Assembly: GCF_900115175.1 (NCBI RefSeq)
Contig: NZ_FOYV01000001.1
Coordinates: forward strand, 1,612,001 to 1,676,000
Reading direction: 5' to 3'
From: Marinobacter gudaonensis
GTDB taxonomy: Bacteria; Pseudomonadota; Gammaproteobacteria; Pseudomonadales; Oleiphilaceae
Length of the DNA stretch: 64,000 nt
The notes beneath the pieces were generated by a model. It was not told the origin of the DNA, made no database searches, and worked only from the letters and a program-made list of their open reading frames with translations. Positions 48,705-58,034 of the stretch are shown piece by piece; within the stretch, counting starts at the first letter, position 1; every line of letters begins with the position of its first letter. A program made the position numbers and the translations under genes.

Positions 48705-49199
48705 TCAGCCCTTTTCCTTCCAGCCATCATCGTTCAACACTGACCCTACCGTCAGCACCGGCGAGGCATCGATGTCATCCGCATCCATCATGTTCGCCAC
48801 CCGCTGCAGCGAGGCCAGGATCATGGTCTGCTCCCACTCCGCCAGGCTCTGGAACTTCTGGATGAAATCTTCCTGCAACGGATTCGGGGCCCGAGACAGC
48901 AATTCGGCGCCTTCATCAGTCAGATGCGCGTGCACCTTGCGTTTATCCCGGGTACTGCGCACCCGATACACCAGTTTGCGATGTTCCAGGCGATCCAGAA
49001 TCGTGGTAACAGTCGCCTGGCTGAGGCTGACTTTTTCAGCAATCGTGCCGATAGTGACCTCGCCCAGGTCCCGGATGGTTCGCATGATCAGCAACTGCGG
49101 ACCAGTCAGGCCCGCGTATTTGCTCAGACGCTTGGAATGCAGGTCCGTGGCCCGGATCACGCGCCGCAGCGCCACCAGCACATCTTCGTAACTGTTCAA
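48705..49199 (-). CDS. MarR-family transcriptional regulator
   Basis: 164 residues from a TTG codon (49199-49197) with GGAG seven bases before it; the longer in-frame reading to 50219 runs antisense through another gene. The winged helix-turn-helix is clear: LTGPQLLIMRTIRDLGEVTIGTIAEKVSLSQATVTTILDRLEHRKLVYRVRSTRDKRKVHAHLTDEG (about 30-95). There is no clear ligand-specific feature. It lies alone beside the REP pair. Confidence 0.88.
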   Translation of the reverse strand: MNSYEDVLVALRRVIRATDLHSKRLSKYAGLTGPQLLIMRTIRDLGEVTIGTIAEKVSLSQATVTTILDRLEHRKLVYRVRSTRDKRKVHAHLTDEGAELLSRAPNPLQEDFIQKFQSLAEWEQTMILASLQRVANMMDADDIDASPVLTVGSVLNDDGWKEKG

Positions 49200-49364
49200 G
49201 TCATTACTCCGAGTCGGTTTTCGCCAATTCTTTATACCCCTAACTATTAGAGGTCTTTGCACCCGGAAAAGCAAGTCGGGGACTGTGCCTGCATTTTTTC
49301 CGTCAGCCACTATGCTAAGGTCACGCCTCTGCTCAATTTCCCATAACCAGATGGACCCAGCACG

Positions 49365-50273
49365 ATGATCAAGTTGTTGCTTACCTTTCTTTTCGCGTTG
49401 GCTTTTTCCGGCACCCTGCAGGCCCAGCAAAACCTCGGTCCGGACGAGCCTCTTACCGAGGAGGACCTGGAGGAAAGCATTGAGACCCTGGACGAGCCCA
49501 TGTACACCCCATTCGTTGAACTCTATTTGCTGGAGGAAACCAAGGCCCTGCGCAAGGAGATGCAGAGCACCCGGGCCGAGCTGATCGAGAAGGTGGTGGA
49601 CAAGGAACTGTCCGTGGCCGACAAGACCATGTCCTATGCCACCGACACGGTCACTTACTTTTTCTACCTGATTGCCGGCGCTACCTCCATTCTGGTGGTC
49701 ATCGGCTGGAACTCGATCCGGGACATGCGCAACCAGCTCACCAGTCTTGCCGAGAAGCGGGTGAACGAGCTCGTGGTGGAGTATGAAAAGCGCCTTGAGT
49801 TTATCGAGGAACAACTGAAACAGAAATCCGACATCATTCATCAGAATCAGGCGGAGATAGAGCGCACCAACGAGGTGCATTCGCTCTGGCTCAAGGCCAG
49901 CCAGGAGACCTCCCAGCAGAACAAGATTGCCGCCTACGACCAGATACTGGACCTGCGCCCTGACGACGTCGAGGCACTGAGCTACAAGGCCGATGCCGTG
50001 CTCGAGATGCAGGAGCCCCTGTGGGCCATCAGCCTCTGCCAGCGGGCACTTAAGCTGGCACCGGATAACGGCCACGCGCACTACCAACTGGCATGCGCGT
50101 ACGCTGAAATGGGTCGCTGGGACGATGCGGTCAGCACCCTGAAGAAAGCTATTGAAATTTCTGAGGCATACCGCGACGATGCTTCGGTAGACGTGAGTTT
50201 CGCCCAGCTGCGCGAGCACGAGAACTTCCGCGCACTGGTTGCACAGGATGACGAAGACGGCACGGACGCCTAG
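49365..50273 (+). CDS. Envelope TPR protein with one membrane helix
   Basis: 302 residues. A signal peptide (1-20, cleavage after LQA) is followed by an acidic region and one transmembrane helix (about 98-118: TVTYFFYLIAGATSILVVIGW). A long coiled-coil (about 122-175: RVNELVVEYEKRLEFIEEQLKQK) comes next, then two or three tetratricopeptide repeats (about 184-265: YDQILDLRPDDVEALSYKADAVL). It likely tethers a protein-interaction platform to the inner membrane. The exact role is unknown to me. Confidence 0.85.
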   Translation: MIKLLLTFLFALAFSGTLQAQQNLGPDEPLTEEDLEESIETLDEPMYTPFVELYLLEETKALRKEMQSTRAELIEKVVDKELSVADKTMSYATDTVTYFFYLIAGATSILVVIGWNSIRDMRNQLTSLAEKRVNELVVEYEKRLEFIEEQLKQKSDIIHQNQAEIERTNEVHSLWLKASQETSQQNKIAAYDQILDLRPDDVEALSYKADAVLEMQEPLWAISLCQRALKLAPDNGHAHYQLACAYAEMGRWDDAVSTLKKAIEISEAYRDDASVDVSFAQLREHENFRALVAQDDEDGTDA

Positions 50274-50425
50274 AGCGGCTCAGAGCGGCACGGGAATTGC
50301 TGAGACAGGCTGCCCGTGTTCCGGAGCAACCACCCGGCCCGACGCTTGACAAGGGCAGGACTGTGGTGTTTGTTTAACTCTCTGAGAACACAAGAATAAC
50401 CCTGAACCATAACAGGACAGAATCA

Positions 50426-51538
50426 ATGAGAACTTCAGTGAAAAAACTCGTTACCGCCGTCAGCACTTCCGTAGCCCTGATGGGCGCAGGTCACGCCGCC
50501 GCCGAGATCCAGATTGGTATCGCCGGCCCCATGACCGGCCCCGTTGCCCAGTATGGTGACATGCAGTTTTCCGGCGCCCGCATGGCGATTGAGCAGATCA
50601 ACGCCAACGGCGGTGTTATGGGCGAAGAGCTCGTTGCCGTTGAATACGACGACGTCTGTGATCCCAAGCAGGCGGTAACCGTAGCCAACAGTCTGGTGAA
50701 CGACGGTGTCCGCTTCGTTGTGGGCCACCTGTGCTCCAGCTCCACCCAGCCGGCCTCTGACATCTACGAAGACGAAGGCATCCTCATGGTGACTCCGGCG
50801 TCCACCAGCCCGGAAATCACCGAGCGTGGCTACGAGCTGGTGTTCCGCACCATCGGTCTGGACAGCATGCAGGGCCCGGTTGCGGCGCGCTACATTGCCT
50901 CCCAGAGCCCTGAGCGCGTGGCCATCGTCCACGACAAGCAGCAGTACGGTGAAGGTATTGCCACCGCGGTGCGCGATACCCTGCAGAACGAGGGCATCGA
51001 GATTGCCATGTTCGAGGGCATCACTGCCGGCGACAAGGACTTCTCGTCCCTGGTCACCAAGCTCAAGCAGGCAGACGTGGACTACGTCTACTACGGCGGC
51101 TACCACCCGGAGCTGGGTCTGATTCTGCGTCAGGCGCGTCAGGCTGATCTTGACGCCAAGTTCATGGGCCCCGAGGGCGTGGGCAACAAGGACATCAACA
51201 CCATCGCCGGCGAAGCCGCTGAAGGTCTGTTGGTAACCCTGCCGCCAGCGTTCGACCAGAAAGCCGAGAACCAGGCTCTGGTTAAAGCCTTCCAGGACAA
51301 GGGCGAGGATCCATCCGGCCCGTTCGTTCTGACTTCCTACACTGCTGTTCAGCTGATTGCTGATGGTATCGAGGCCGCCGAATCCACCGATCCGTTCGAG
51401 GTTGCCGCTGCCCTGCGCGAAGGCACCTTCCAGACCCCGATCGGCACCGTGGAGTACGACAAGGCCGGCGATATGAAGTCATTCGAGTTTGTTGTGTACG
51501 AATGGCATTCAGATGGCAGCAAAACTCCGGTAAACTAA
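50426..51538 (+). CDS. livK: Branched-chain amino-acid binding protein (LivK/BraC-like)
   Basis: 370 residues with a signal peptide (1-27, cleavage after HAAA). The type 1 periplasmic-binding fold is visible: IQIGIAGPMTGPVAQYGDMQFSGARMAIEQINANGG, DVCDPKQAVTVANSLVNDGVRFVVGHLCSSSTQPA (with the conserved disulphide Cys pair), and YYGGYHPELGLILRQAR. It delivers leucine, isoleucine or valine to LivHMGF. It is the first gene of the operon with an intrinsic hairpin after it. Confidence 0.93.
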   Translation: MRTSVKKLVTAVSTSVALMGAGHAAAEIQIGIAGPMTGPVAQYGDMQFSGARMAIEQINANGGVMGEELVAVEYDDVCDPKQAVTVANSLVNDGVRFVVGHLCSSSTQPASDIYEDEGILMVTPASTSPEITERGYELVFRTIGLDSMQGPVAARYIASQSPERVAIVHDKQQYGEGIATAVRDTLQNEGIEIAMFEGITAGDKDFSSLVTKLKQADVDYVYYGGYHPELGLILRQARQADLDAKFMGPEGVGNKDINTIAGEAAEGLLVTLPPAFDQKAENQALVKAFQDKGEDPSGPFVLTSYTAVQLIADGIEAAESTDPFEVAAALREGTFQTPIGTVEYDKAGDMKSFEFVVYEWHSDGSKTPVN

Positions 51539-51571
51539 GCCATTATCGTTAACAAACGGTAATTATGAGAG

Positions 51572-51607
51572 CACCTTCTCACCGCGATCCGGGAGAAGGT
51601 GTTTTTC
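51572..51607 (+). terminator. Attenuator hairpin between livK and livH
   Basis: A 9-bp stem CACCTTCTC/GAGAAGGTG with a 12-base loop is followed by TTTTTCT. It lies 33 bases after the livK stop and would end most transcripts there, leaving the binding protein in excess. Confidence 0.8.
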
Positions 51608-51700
51608 TAGGCTCCTGTTGATCCTCCCCCATTTCCGCCCCGGATATCCCGGCAGCGGGGTGTGGTAGCGGAGGGAGCAGGCTTTCGGAGTTCCATAACA

Positions 51701-52624
51701 ATGCAAGACCTCCTGTATTTCTTCCAGCAGCTCATTAACGGGCTGACGATCGGGAGCGCCTACGCCCTGATCGCCATCGGTTACACGATGGTTTACGGCA
51801 TCATCGGCATGATCAACTTTGCCCATGGTGAAATCTATATGATCGGCGCCTACACCGCGCTGATTGCCATAACCGGACTGGCGACGCTGGGTATCGCCTG
51901 GCTACCCCTGGTCCTGATCGTGGCACTGATTTGCGCCATGCTCGTGTCCAGCTCCATGGGCTGGGCGGTTGAACGGGTGGCCTACCGGCCGGTACGCGGG
52001 CGTCACCGCCTGATTCCGTTGATCTCCGCCATCGGCATGTCGATCTTCCTGCAGAACTACGTGCACCTGGCCCAGGGTTCCCGCAACATCGGCTTCCCGG
52101 CCCTGATCGACGGCGGCTTCAACTTCGGTTCCGCCGATGGTTTCCAGATGTCACTGTCGTACATGCAGATCACCATATTCATCACCACCCTGGTCTGTAT
52201 GACAGCCCTCTCCATGTTCATTTCCCGCTCCCGTACCGGTCGGGCGTGCCGGGCCGTTTCCCAGGACCTGGGCATGGCCAACCTGCTGGGCATCGACACC
52301 AACCGGATCATCTCCGCAACCTTCGTCATCGGCGCAGCCCTGGCCGCGGTGGCCGGACTGCTCCTGGGCATGTACTACGGCTCGGTGGATCCTCTCTTCG
52401 GCTTTATTGCCGGCCTGAAAGCCTTTACGGCAGCGGTTCTTGGCGGCATCGGCAGTATCCCCGGCGCCATGCTGGGCGGGTTGATACTTGGGGTAGCCGA
52501 AAGCATGACCTCCGGCTATCTCAGCGGAGAATACAAGGACGTGATCTCGTTCAGCCTGCTGATCCTGATTCTGCTGTTCAAACCCACCGGCCTGCTCGGC
52601 AAACCGGAGGTTGAAAAGATCTGA
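51701..52624 (+). CDS. livH: Branched-chain amino-acid ABC transporter permease LivH
   Basis: 307 residues from the ATG at 51701 after CGGAG. About eight hydrophobic segments are visible, starting [45 protein letters not shown], the LivH signature. [44 protein letters not shown] contains the ATPase-contacting loop. The stop overlaps the livM start by one base. Confidence 0.95.
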   Translation: MQDLLYFFQQLINGLTIGSAYALIAIGYTMVYGIIGMINFAHGEIYMIGAYTALIAITGLATLGIAWLPLVLIVALICAMLVSSSMGWAVERVAYRPVRGRHRLIPLISAIGMSIFLQNYVHLAQGSRNIGFPALIDGGFNFGSADGFQMSLSYMQITIFITTLVCMTALSMFISRSRTGRACRAVSQDLGMANLLGIDTNRIISATFVIGAALAAVAGLLLGMYYGSVDPLFGFIAGLKAFTAAVLGGIGSIPGAMLGGLILGVAESMTSGYLSGEYKDVISFSLLILILLFKPTGLLGKPEVEKI

Positions 52625-53895
52625 TGGCTGCCAACAATATGCGACACGCGCTCTTCTGCGCGGTTATCACACTCGTAATTTCCTATCCGATTATCGGTTT
52701 TAACCTGGAAGCCCAAGGAATTAATGTCACGCTGACCGGCGCCGACACCGGCACCATCGTGATGGTGCTGCTGGCTGCGGTCCTTGTGTTCCTGTTCCAG
52801 CTGTTCCGGGACACCATCATGGGTACCCTCGGCAACCTGCCAAACCCGCTCCCCAAGACCAAGAGCGAACCCATGTCGGAGAACCGGCGAGCGAAGATCG
52901 AATCCTGGGTACTCAGTGGTCTCCTCGTGCTGGCCCTGTTCTGGCCGTTCTTCGTGTCCCGGGGCGCGGTTGACCTGGCCACCCTGGTACTGATCTACAT
53001 TATGCTGGCCCTGGGCCTGAACGTGGTGGTGGGTCTGGCGGGTCTGCTGGACCTTGGCTACGTGGCTTTTTACGCCGTGGGCGCCTACACCTTCGCCCTG
53101 CTGTCCCAGTACATGGGCATTTCGTTCTGGCTGGCACTGCCCATCGGCGCTCTGCTGGCGGCCTTGTTCGGCCTGGTGCTGGGCTTCCCGGTGTTGCGAT
53201 TGCGAGGTGACTACCTGGCCATTGTGACCCTGGGCTTCGGTGAGATCATCCGGATCCTGCTGAATAACTGGACCACGCTCACCGGCGGCCCCAATGGCAT
53301 CGGCGGCATCCCGGAACCCACCCTGTTCGGCATGGAGTTCGGTCGCCGCGTAAAAGAAGAAGGTAACACCTCCTTCCACGAGACGTTCGGCATAGCCTAT
53401 GCCGGCGAGCACAAGGTGATTTTCCTGTACCTGATTGCCCTGGTTCTGGCGGTGTTCACTGCCCTGGTGATCCGCCGGTTCATGCGCATGCCGGTCGGTC
53501 GGGCCTGGGAAGCACTGCGCGAAGATGAAATCGCCGCCCGCTCCCTCGGCCTGAGCCGCACCGCGGTGAAGCTGTCGGCGTTTACCATTGGCGCCTTCTT
53601 TGCCGGCTTTGCCGGAACCGTGTTCGCCTCCAAGCAGGGCTTTATCAGCCCGGAATCGTTTGTCTTCCTGGAATCAGCCATCATCCTCGCGATCGTGGTG
53701 CTCGGGGGCATGGGCTCCCAGATCGGGGTAGTCCTGGCAGCCATTGCCGTGACCATCCTGCCGGAGCTGGCCCGTGAGTTTTCCGAATACCGGATGCTGA
53801 TCTTCGGCGCCGCCATGGTGCTGATGATGGTCTGGCGCCCGCAGGGTCTCATGCCCATGCGCCGCATCCATATCGAACTGAAAAAGCAGGAGTGA
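52624..53895 (+). CDS. livM: Branched-chain amino-acid ABC transporter permease LivM
   Basis: 423 residues. An N-terminal extension with extra hydrophobic segments (about 10-60) precedes the LivM core: [31 protein letters not shown] (about 133-163). The coupling loop [43 protein letters not shown] (about 295-335) contacts the ATPase. It pairs with LivH to form the channel and starts in a TGATG overlap with livH. Confidence 0.95.
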   Translation: MAANNMRHALFCAVITLVISYPIIGFNLEAQGINVTLTGADTGTIVMVLLAAVLVFLFQLFRDTIMGTLGNLPNPLPKTKSEPMSENRRAKIESWVLSGLLVLALFWPFFVSRGAVDLATLVLIYIMLALGLNVVVGLAGLLDLGYVAFYAVGAYTFALLSQYMGISFWLALPIGALLAALFGLVLGFPVLRLRGDYLAIVTLGFGEIIRILLNNWTTLTGGPNGIGGIPEPTLFGMEFGRRVKEEGNTSFHETFGIAYAGEHKVIFLYLIALVLAVFTALVIRRFMRMPVGRAWEALREDEIAARSLGLSRTAVKLSAFTIGAFFAGFAGTVFASKQGFISPESFVFLESAIILAIVVLGGMGSQIGVVLAAIAVTILPELAREFSEYRMLIFGAAMVLMMVWRPQGLMPMRRIHIELKKQE

Positions 53896-53901
53896 CAGGC
53901 G

Positions 53902-54657
53902 ATGCTTGAAGTACAGAATCTGTCCATGCGCTTTGGCGGCCTGCTTGCCGTAGACCAGGTGTCTCTGGACGTACAGGAACGGGAAATCGTTTCCATTATC
54001 GGCCCCAACGGGGCCGGCAAGACCACCGTGTTCAACTGCATGAGTGGTTTCTACAAACCCACTGGCGGAAAAATCCTGTTCGAGGGCAACGAAGTCCAGG
54101 GCAAGCCCGATTACAAGATCTCCCGCCTGGGCATGGTGCGCACCTTCCAGCACGTCCGTCTGTTCAGCCAGATGACGGTGGTGGAGAACCTGCTGGTGGC
54201 CCAGCATCGACACCTGAACACCAACCTGATTGCGGGGTTGCTCAAAACGCCCGATTACCGGACCCGGGAGAACAAGTCCCTGGACCGTGCCGCCTATTGG
54301 CTGGAGCGGGTCGGTCTGCTGGACCTGGCCAACAGGGAGGCTGGCAACCTGGCCTACGGCCAGCAACGGCGCCTGGAAATCGCGCGCTGCATGGTCACCG
54401 AACCGAAACTCCTGATGCTGGACGAGCCGGCAGCGGGCCTTAACCCGGCGGAAACCAAAGACCTCAACCAGCTGATTGTCAGCCTGAAGGAGGACTACAA
54501 CGTTTCCGTGGTGCTGATTGAGCACGACATGAGCCTGGTGATGGACATCTCCGACCGTATCAACGTGATCAACCAGGGTCGCCCCCTGGCTAGTGGTACG
54601 CCGGAGGAAATCCGCCAGAACGACGACGTGATCAAAGCCTATCTGGGCGAGGCCTGA
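53902..54657 (+). CDS. livG: Branched-chain amino-acid ABC transporter ATPase LivG
   Basis: 251 residues. Walker A GPNGAGKTT (about 35-43), Q-loop RTFQHVRLFSQMTVVENLLVAQH, the signature LAYGQQRRLEIARCM, Walker B LLMLDEPAAGLNPAE and H-loop LIEHDMSLVMDISDRI are all present. The VAQHR...NTNLIAGLLKT region is typical of LivG rather than LivF. It starts seven bases after livM and forms a heterodimer with LivF. Confidence 0.95.
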   Translation: MLEVQNLSMRFGGLLAVDQVSLDVQEREIVSIIGPNGAGKTTVFNCMSGFYKPTGGKILFEGNEVQGKPDYKISRLGMVRTFQHVRLFSQMTVVENLLVAQHRHLNTNLIAGLLKTPDYRTRENKSLDRAAYWLERVGLLDLANREAGNLAYGQQRRLEIARCMVTEPKLLMLDEPAAGLNPAETKDLNQLIVSLKEDYNVSVVLIEHDMSLVMDISDRINVINQGRPLASGTPEEIRQNDDVIKAYLGEA

Positions 54658-54666
54658 GGTAAAACC

Positions 54667-55368
54667 ATGCTAGTACTTGAAGATGTCCATACCCACTACG
54701 GCAAGATCGAGGCCTTGCACGGCGTCTCCGTTGAGGTCAAAAAGGGCGAGATCGTTTCACTCATCGGTGCCAATGGTGCCGGCAAGACCACCTTGCTGAT
54801 GACCGTATGTGGCAACCCCCAGGCCAGTTCCGGGCGCATTTTCCTCGAGGGCCGCGAAATTACCAGCGAGCCCACCGCGCAGATCATGCGCTCGGGCATT
54901 TCCATCGTGCCGGAAGGCCGCCGGATCTTTTCCGGCCTGACAGTTGAAGAGAACCTCCACATGGGTGGCTTCTTCAACACCAAGGCGGAGATTCGCAAGA
55001 GCATCGACCATGTCTACGACCTGTTCCCCCGCCTCAAGGAGCGTGAACACCAGCGGGCGGGCACCATGTCGGGCGGCGAACAGCAGATGCTGGCCATTGG
55101 CCGTGCGCTGATGAGCAAGCCCCGCATGATCATCCTCGATGAACCCTCCCTGGGATTGGCGCCACTGGTGATCAAGCAGATTTTCGAGATCATCGGCCAG
55201 TTGCGGGACGAAGGCATCACCGTGTTCCTGGTTGAGCAGAATGCACACCAGGCGCTCAACCTGGCCGACCGTGGCTATGTCCTGGAAACCGGCAAGATCC
55301 GTCTGCACGACACCGGCAAGAACCTGCTTGCCAACCCGGATGTACAGAACGCCTACCTGGGCGGATAG
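54667..55368 (+). CDS. livF: Branched-chain amino-acid ABC transporter ATPase LivF
   Basis: 233 residues. Walker A GANGAGKTT (about 37-45), the LivF-typical GISIVPEGRRIFSGLTVEENLHMGGF (about 78-103), signature MSGGEQQMLAIGRALM, and Walker B MIILDEPSLGLAPLV are visible. It is the last gene of the operon, nine bases after livG, with an intrinsic terminator downstream. Confidence 0.95.
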   Translation: MLVLEDVHTHYGKIEALHGVSVEVKKGEIVSLIGANGAGKTTLLMTVCGNPQASSGRIFLEGREITSEPTAQIMRSGISIVPEGRRIFSGLTVEENLHMGGFFNTKAEIRKSIDHVYDLFPRLKEREHQRAGTMSGGEQQMLAIGRALMSKPRMIILDEPSLGLAPLVIKQIFEIIGQLRDEGITVFLVEQNAHQALNLADRGYVLETGKIRLHDTGKNLLANPDVQNAYLGG

Positions 55369-55398
55369 GATCGATAGCACATCATTGCGATGGGAAAT

Positions 55399-55432
55399 AG
55401 CCGGCACATGGCGACATGTTCCGGCTTTTTTC
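55399..55432 (+). terminator. Intrinsic terminator after livF
   Basis: AGCCGG pairs with CCGGCT and an inner ACATG with CATGT around a GCGA loop, with one mismatch, followed by TTTTTTC. It lies 30 bases after the livF stop. Confidence 0.88.
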
Positions 55433-55612
55433 TTGGAAAAATCAAATACTCACCCAGTTTTTGCCTTGCACCGGCAGGATATCAACTATACTCACTGCAA
55501 CGGTCATCCTGTCTCCACAAAGACCAGTCAGGGCCGTTTTCACCATGGCGGCTTCATCGTGGCTGCATGGTGTTTTGCGACGACAGCTATAAACCACAGA
55601 AAGGAGTGGATA

Positions 55613-56077
55613 ATGAAAAAACTGATCGCAGGTGCAATTCTTCTGGGTGCTTCCTCCATGGCCTTTGCCCAGCCGGGCTGTGGCGTAGGCGCCATGATCT
55701 GGAAGGGACAGTCCGGGATTGCCCCCCACGTTCTGGCTGCAACCACCAACGGTACCTTTGGTAACCAGACCTTTGGCATGACCACAGGCACCCTCGGCTG
55801 CCAGACCAACCAAGCCGTCCAGTCCATGGCCATGTACATGGACAGCAACATCGACAAGGTCGCCCGCGACATGTCCCGCGGTTCCGGTGAGAACCTGGAC
55901 ACCCTGGCCGTGCTGCTGGGTGTTGACGAAGCGGATCGCGACACCTTCCGTAAAGTGCTGCAGGACAACTTCGCTGCCATTTTCCCGAGTTCTGAAACCA
56001 CCTCAGGCGAAGCGGTTGACGCCATCGTTGCCCTGCTGGAGAAGAACGACTCACTCAGCAAGTACGTAGCGGCCTGA
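55613..56077 (+). CDS. DUF3015 family exported protein
   Basis: 154 residues from the ATG at 55613 after AAAGGAG; an upstream reading from 55232 overlaps livF and is not real. A signal peptide (1-19, cleavage after AFA) is followed by QPGCGVGAMIWKGQSGI and GMTTGTLGCQTNQ, placing two conserved cysteines as in DUF3015. The C-terminal half is helical (GENLDTLAVLLGVDEADRDTFRKVL). It is periplasmic with unknown function. It may be co-transcribed with the DUF4105 gene 91 bp downstream. Confidence 0.9.
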   Translation: MKKLIAGAILLGASSMAFAQPGCGVGAMIWKGQSGIAPHVLAATTNGTFGNQTFGMTTGTLGCQTNQAVQSMAMYMDSNIDKVARDMSRGSGENLDTLAVLLGVDEADRDTFRKVLQDNFAAIFPSSETTSGEAVDAIVALLEKNDSLSKYVAA

Positions 56078-56168
56078 TACAGGCAAACTGAAAGGATGCG
56101 CTCATGCGCCAGGGACGGCGCATCGCTCCACCCCCGACATCGTTCAACCCCCGGATGCAGCACACTTC

Positions 56169-58034
56169 ATGGGCAACATGCTTCGCATTGGGCCGGTCCT
56201 GATCTGGCTCGCAGTCAGCCTGCCAACCCAGGCGACACCCGCCGAACAACACAACGAACTCCACCTTGATCCGGCCTGGCTGACGCTGGTTCACTATCAG
56301 CCCGACACCTTCGGCGAGGGCTACACCAGCCAGGCGGACGATCCGGACTTTTTCCTGAGCGACCAGGGCAAGTACTCGCCGAAAGCCGAACTGCAGGCAA
56401 CCCTGGCCGCCGTCCGCCAGCCCGGTGGCGGCGACAACCATGCCCGCTGCCGGTTTCCGGCCAGAACCCAGTGGCTCAAACAGGAGCTGGACCTGTCCTT
56501 GCCCGATATCCGTTGCCCGGGCTATCAGGAGTGGTCGGACACACTGAATACCGAAACCGTCACACTGGTGTTTGCAGCGTCCTACCTGAACAGCCCGTCG
56601 TCCATGTTTGGCCACACATTCCTGCGTCTGGATCCGCCCCAGGAGGATGAAGAGACCAACCTGCTGCTGGCCAACACCATCTCCTATGCCGCCGATGCCG
56701 CCGCCCACGACAGCGAGATCCTGTTTGCCTACAAGGGCATCTTTGGCGGCTATCCGGGCATCACCACCATCCAGCCCTATTACGAGAAAATCCGGCTTTA
56801 TTCAGACATCGAACATCGGGATCTCTGGGAGTACAAGCTGAACCTGACCCAGAGCGAAGTGGACATGATGATTGCCCACGCCTGGGAAATCCGTGACCGT
56901 AACTTCGATTACTATTTCTTCGACGAAAACTGCGCCTATCGCCTGCTGGCCCTGATCGACATTGCCCGCCCAGGCACAGACCTTCTGAGCGAAGTAAGCA
57001 CTCACGCCATTCCCTCTGACACGGTACGCTGGGTGGTGGATCGCAACCTGGTAAGCGAGGTTTATTATCGCCCCTCGGCAGCCACCTCGGTGGCCTACAG
57101 CCTCGACAGTCTGCCCGACGATCACCAGACCCTCGCCGCCGCCATCGCCAACGGTTATGTGGCTGTGGGAGACCCGGAGGTCCAGGTGCTGCCCCCCGAG
57201 GAACGCGCCCACGTTCTGGATGCCACCTACGACTACGTGCGCTACAAGAGCGAAGCGGACGGCTGGCCCCGGGAGATCGCCGCCCCACTCTCCCATGACC
57301 TGCTTCGGGAGCGCAGCCGGATCAACGGCGTCGCCCCACCGGAAGCTCCCCCCGAACCGGCCGTTCGCGATGATCAGGGCCACGACACCTTCCGCCTGAG
57401 CCTGGGCGCCGGTCAGCTGGCGCACCGGGAATTCACCCAGCTCATCGTGCGACCTGCCTACCACGACGTGCTGGACCCGCCCGCCGGGTACCGCAGCGGT
57501 GCCCAGCTTCAGTTTCTCAGACTGGACGCCCGTCTCTATACCGACAACAACGAGCTGCAGCTGGAACAACTGACCGGTGTCGAAATCCGTTCCCTGAGTC
57601 CCCGCAACGCGTTTTTCTCACCGCTGTCCTGGCAGGTGGGTTTCGGCGGCCGGCGAACCGATACCGGCACCGACCGGGTGCTCACCCCGTACCTTGAGGG
57701 AGGCGCCGGCGGCAGCTGGAGCCTGGGCAACCAGACCCAGGCCTTTGCTTTGGCGACCGCCGACCTGGAGATCGACGACGACTTGCGCCGAGGCTACGAC
57801 GCCGCGCCAGGCGCCGACATCGGCCTGCTGCACCAGAACAACCGCTTCAGTCTGCTGGCCGGCGTGAAAACCAAGGCCTGGATCGTCAGCAGCCAGCACC
57901 GCCAGGATCAACTGTACGCCAACGCCAACTGGCACCTGGGCCGTGACTTCAGCCTGTTTGCCAGATTCGCCCGGGAACACCACTACGACAGGTACCAGAG
58001 CCTATGGCAAGCCGGACTCCACGCCTACTTCTGA
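56169..58034 (+). CDS. DUF4105 (Lnb N-terminal periplasmic domain) protein with beta-barrel-like C-terminus
   Basis: 621 residues, signal peptide 1-22. The DUF4105 part (about 100-300) has SSMFGHTFLRLD, the ELLFAYKGIFGGYPG-like stretch ILFAYKGIFGGYPGI, LWEYKLNLTQ and the cysteine-containing DYYFFDENCAYRLL. From about 390 to the end, alternating strands (SWQVGFGGRRTDTG, SLLAGVKTKAWIVS) suggest an outer-membrane-like barrel. DUF4105 is now linked to Lnb-type lipoprotein N-acylation in some bacteria, but gammaproteobacteria use Lnt, so the role here is open. It overlaps the next gene by 31 bases. Confidence 0.86.
   Translation: MGNMLRIGPVLIWLAVSLPTQATPAEQHNELHLDPAWLTLVHYQPDTFGEGYTSQADDPDFFLSDQGKYSPKAELQATLAAVRQPGGGDNHARCRFPARTQWLKQELDLSLPDIRCPGYQEWSDTLNTETVTLVFAASYLNSPSSMFGHTFLRLDPPQEDEETNLLLANTISYAADAAAHDSEILFAYKGIFGGYPGITTIQPYYEKIRLYSDIEHRDLWEYKLNLTQSEVDMMIAHAWEIRDRNFDYYFFDENCAYRLLALIDIARPGTDLLSEVSTHAIPSDTVRWVVDRNLVSEVYYRPSAATSVAYSLDSLPDDHQTLAAAIANGYVAVGDPEVQVLPPEERAHVLDATYDYVRYKSEADGWPREIAAPLSHDLLRERSRINGVAPPEAPPEPAVRDDQGHDTFRLSLGAGQLAHREFTQLIVRPAYHDVLDPPAGYRSGAQLQFLRLDARLYTDNNELQLEQLTGVEIRSLSPRNAFFSPLSWQVGFGGRRTDTGTDRVLTPYLEGGAGGSWSLGNQTQAFALATADLEIDDDLRRGYDAAPGADIGLLHQNNRFSLLAGVKTKAWIVSSQHRQDQLYANANWHLGRDFSLFARFAREHHYDRYQSLWQAGLHAYF

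Noticed and set aside
49200..50219. N-terminal extension of the MarR gene
   Set aside because: It is antisense to the TPR protein gene; the MarR fold is complete from the TTG at 49199.
50274..50425. Possible terminator CACGGG/CCCGTG after the TPR gene
   Set aside because: A six-base stem with an 18-base loop and no T-run is too weak to call.
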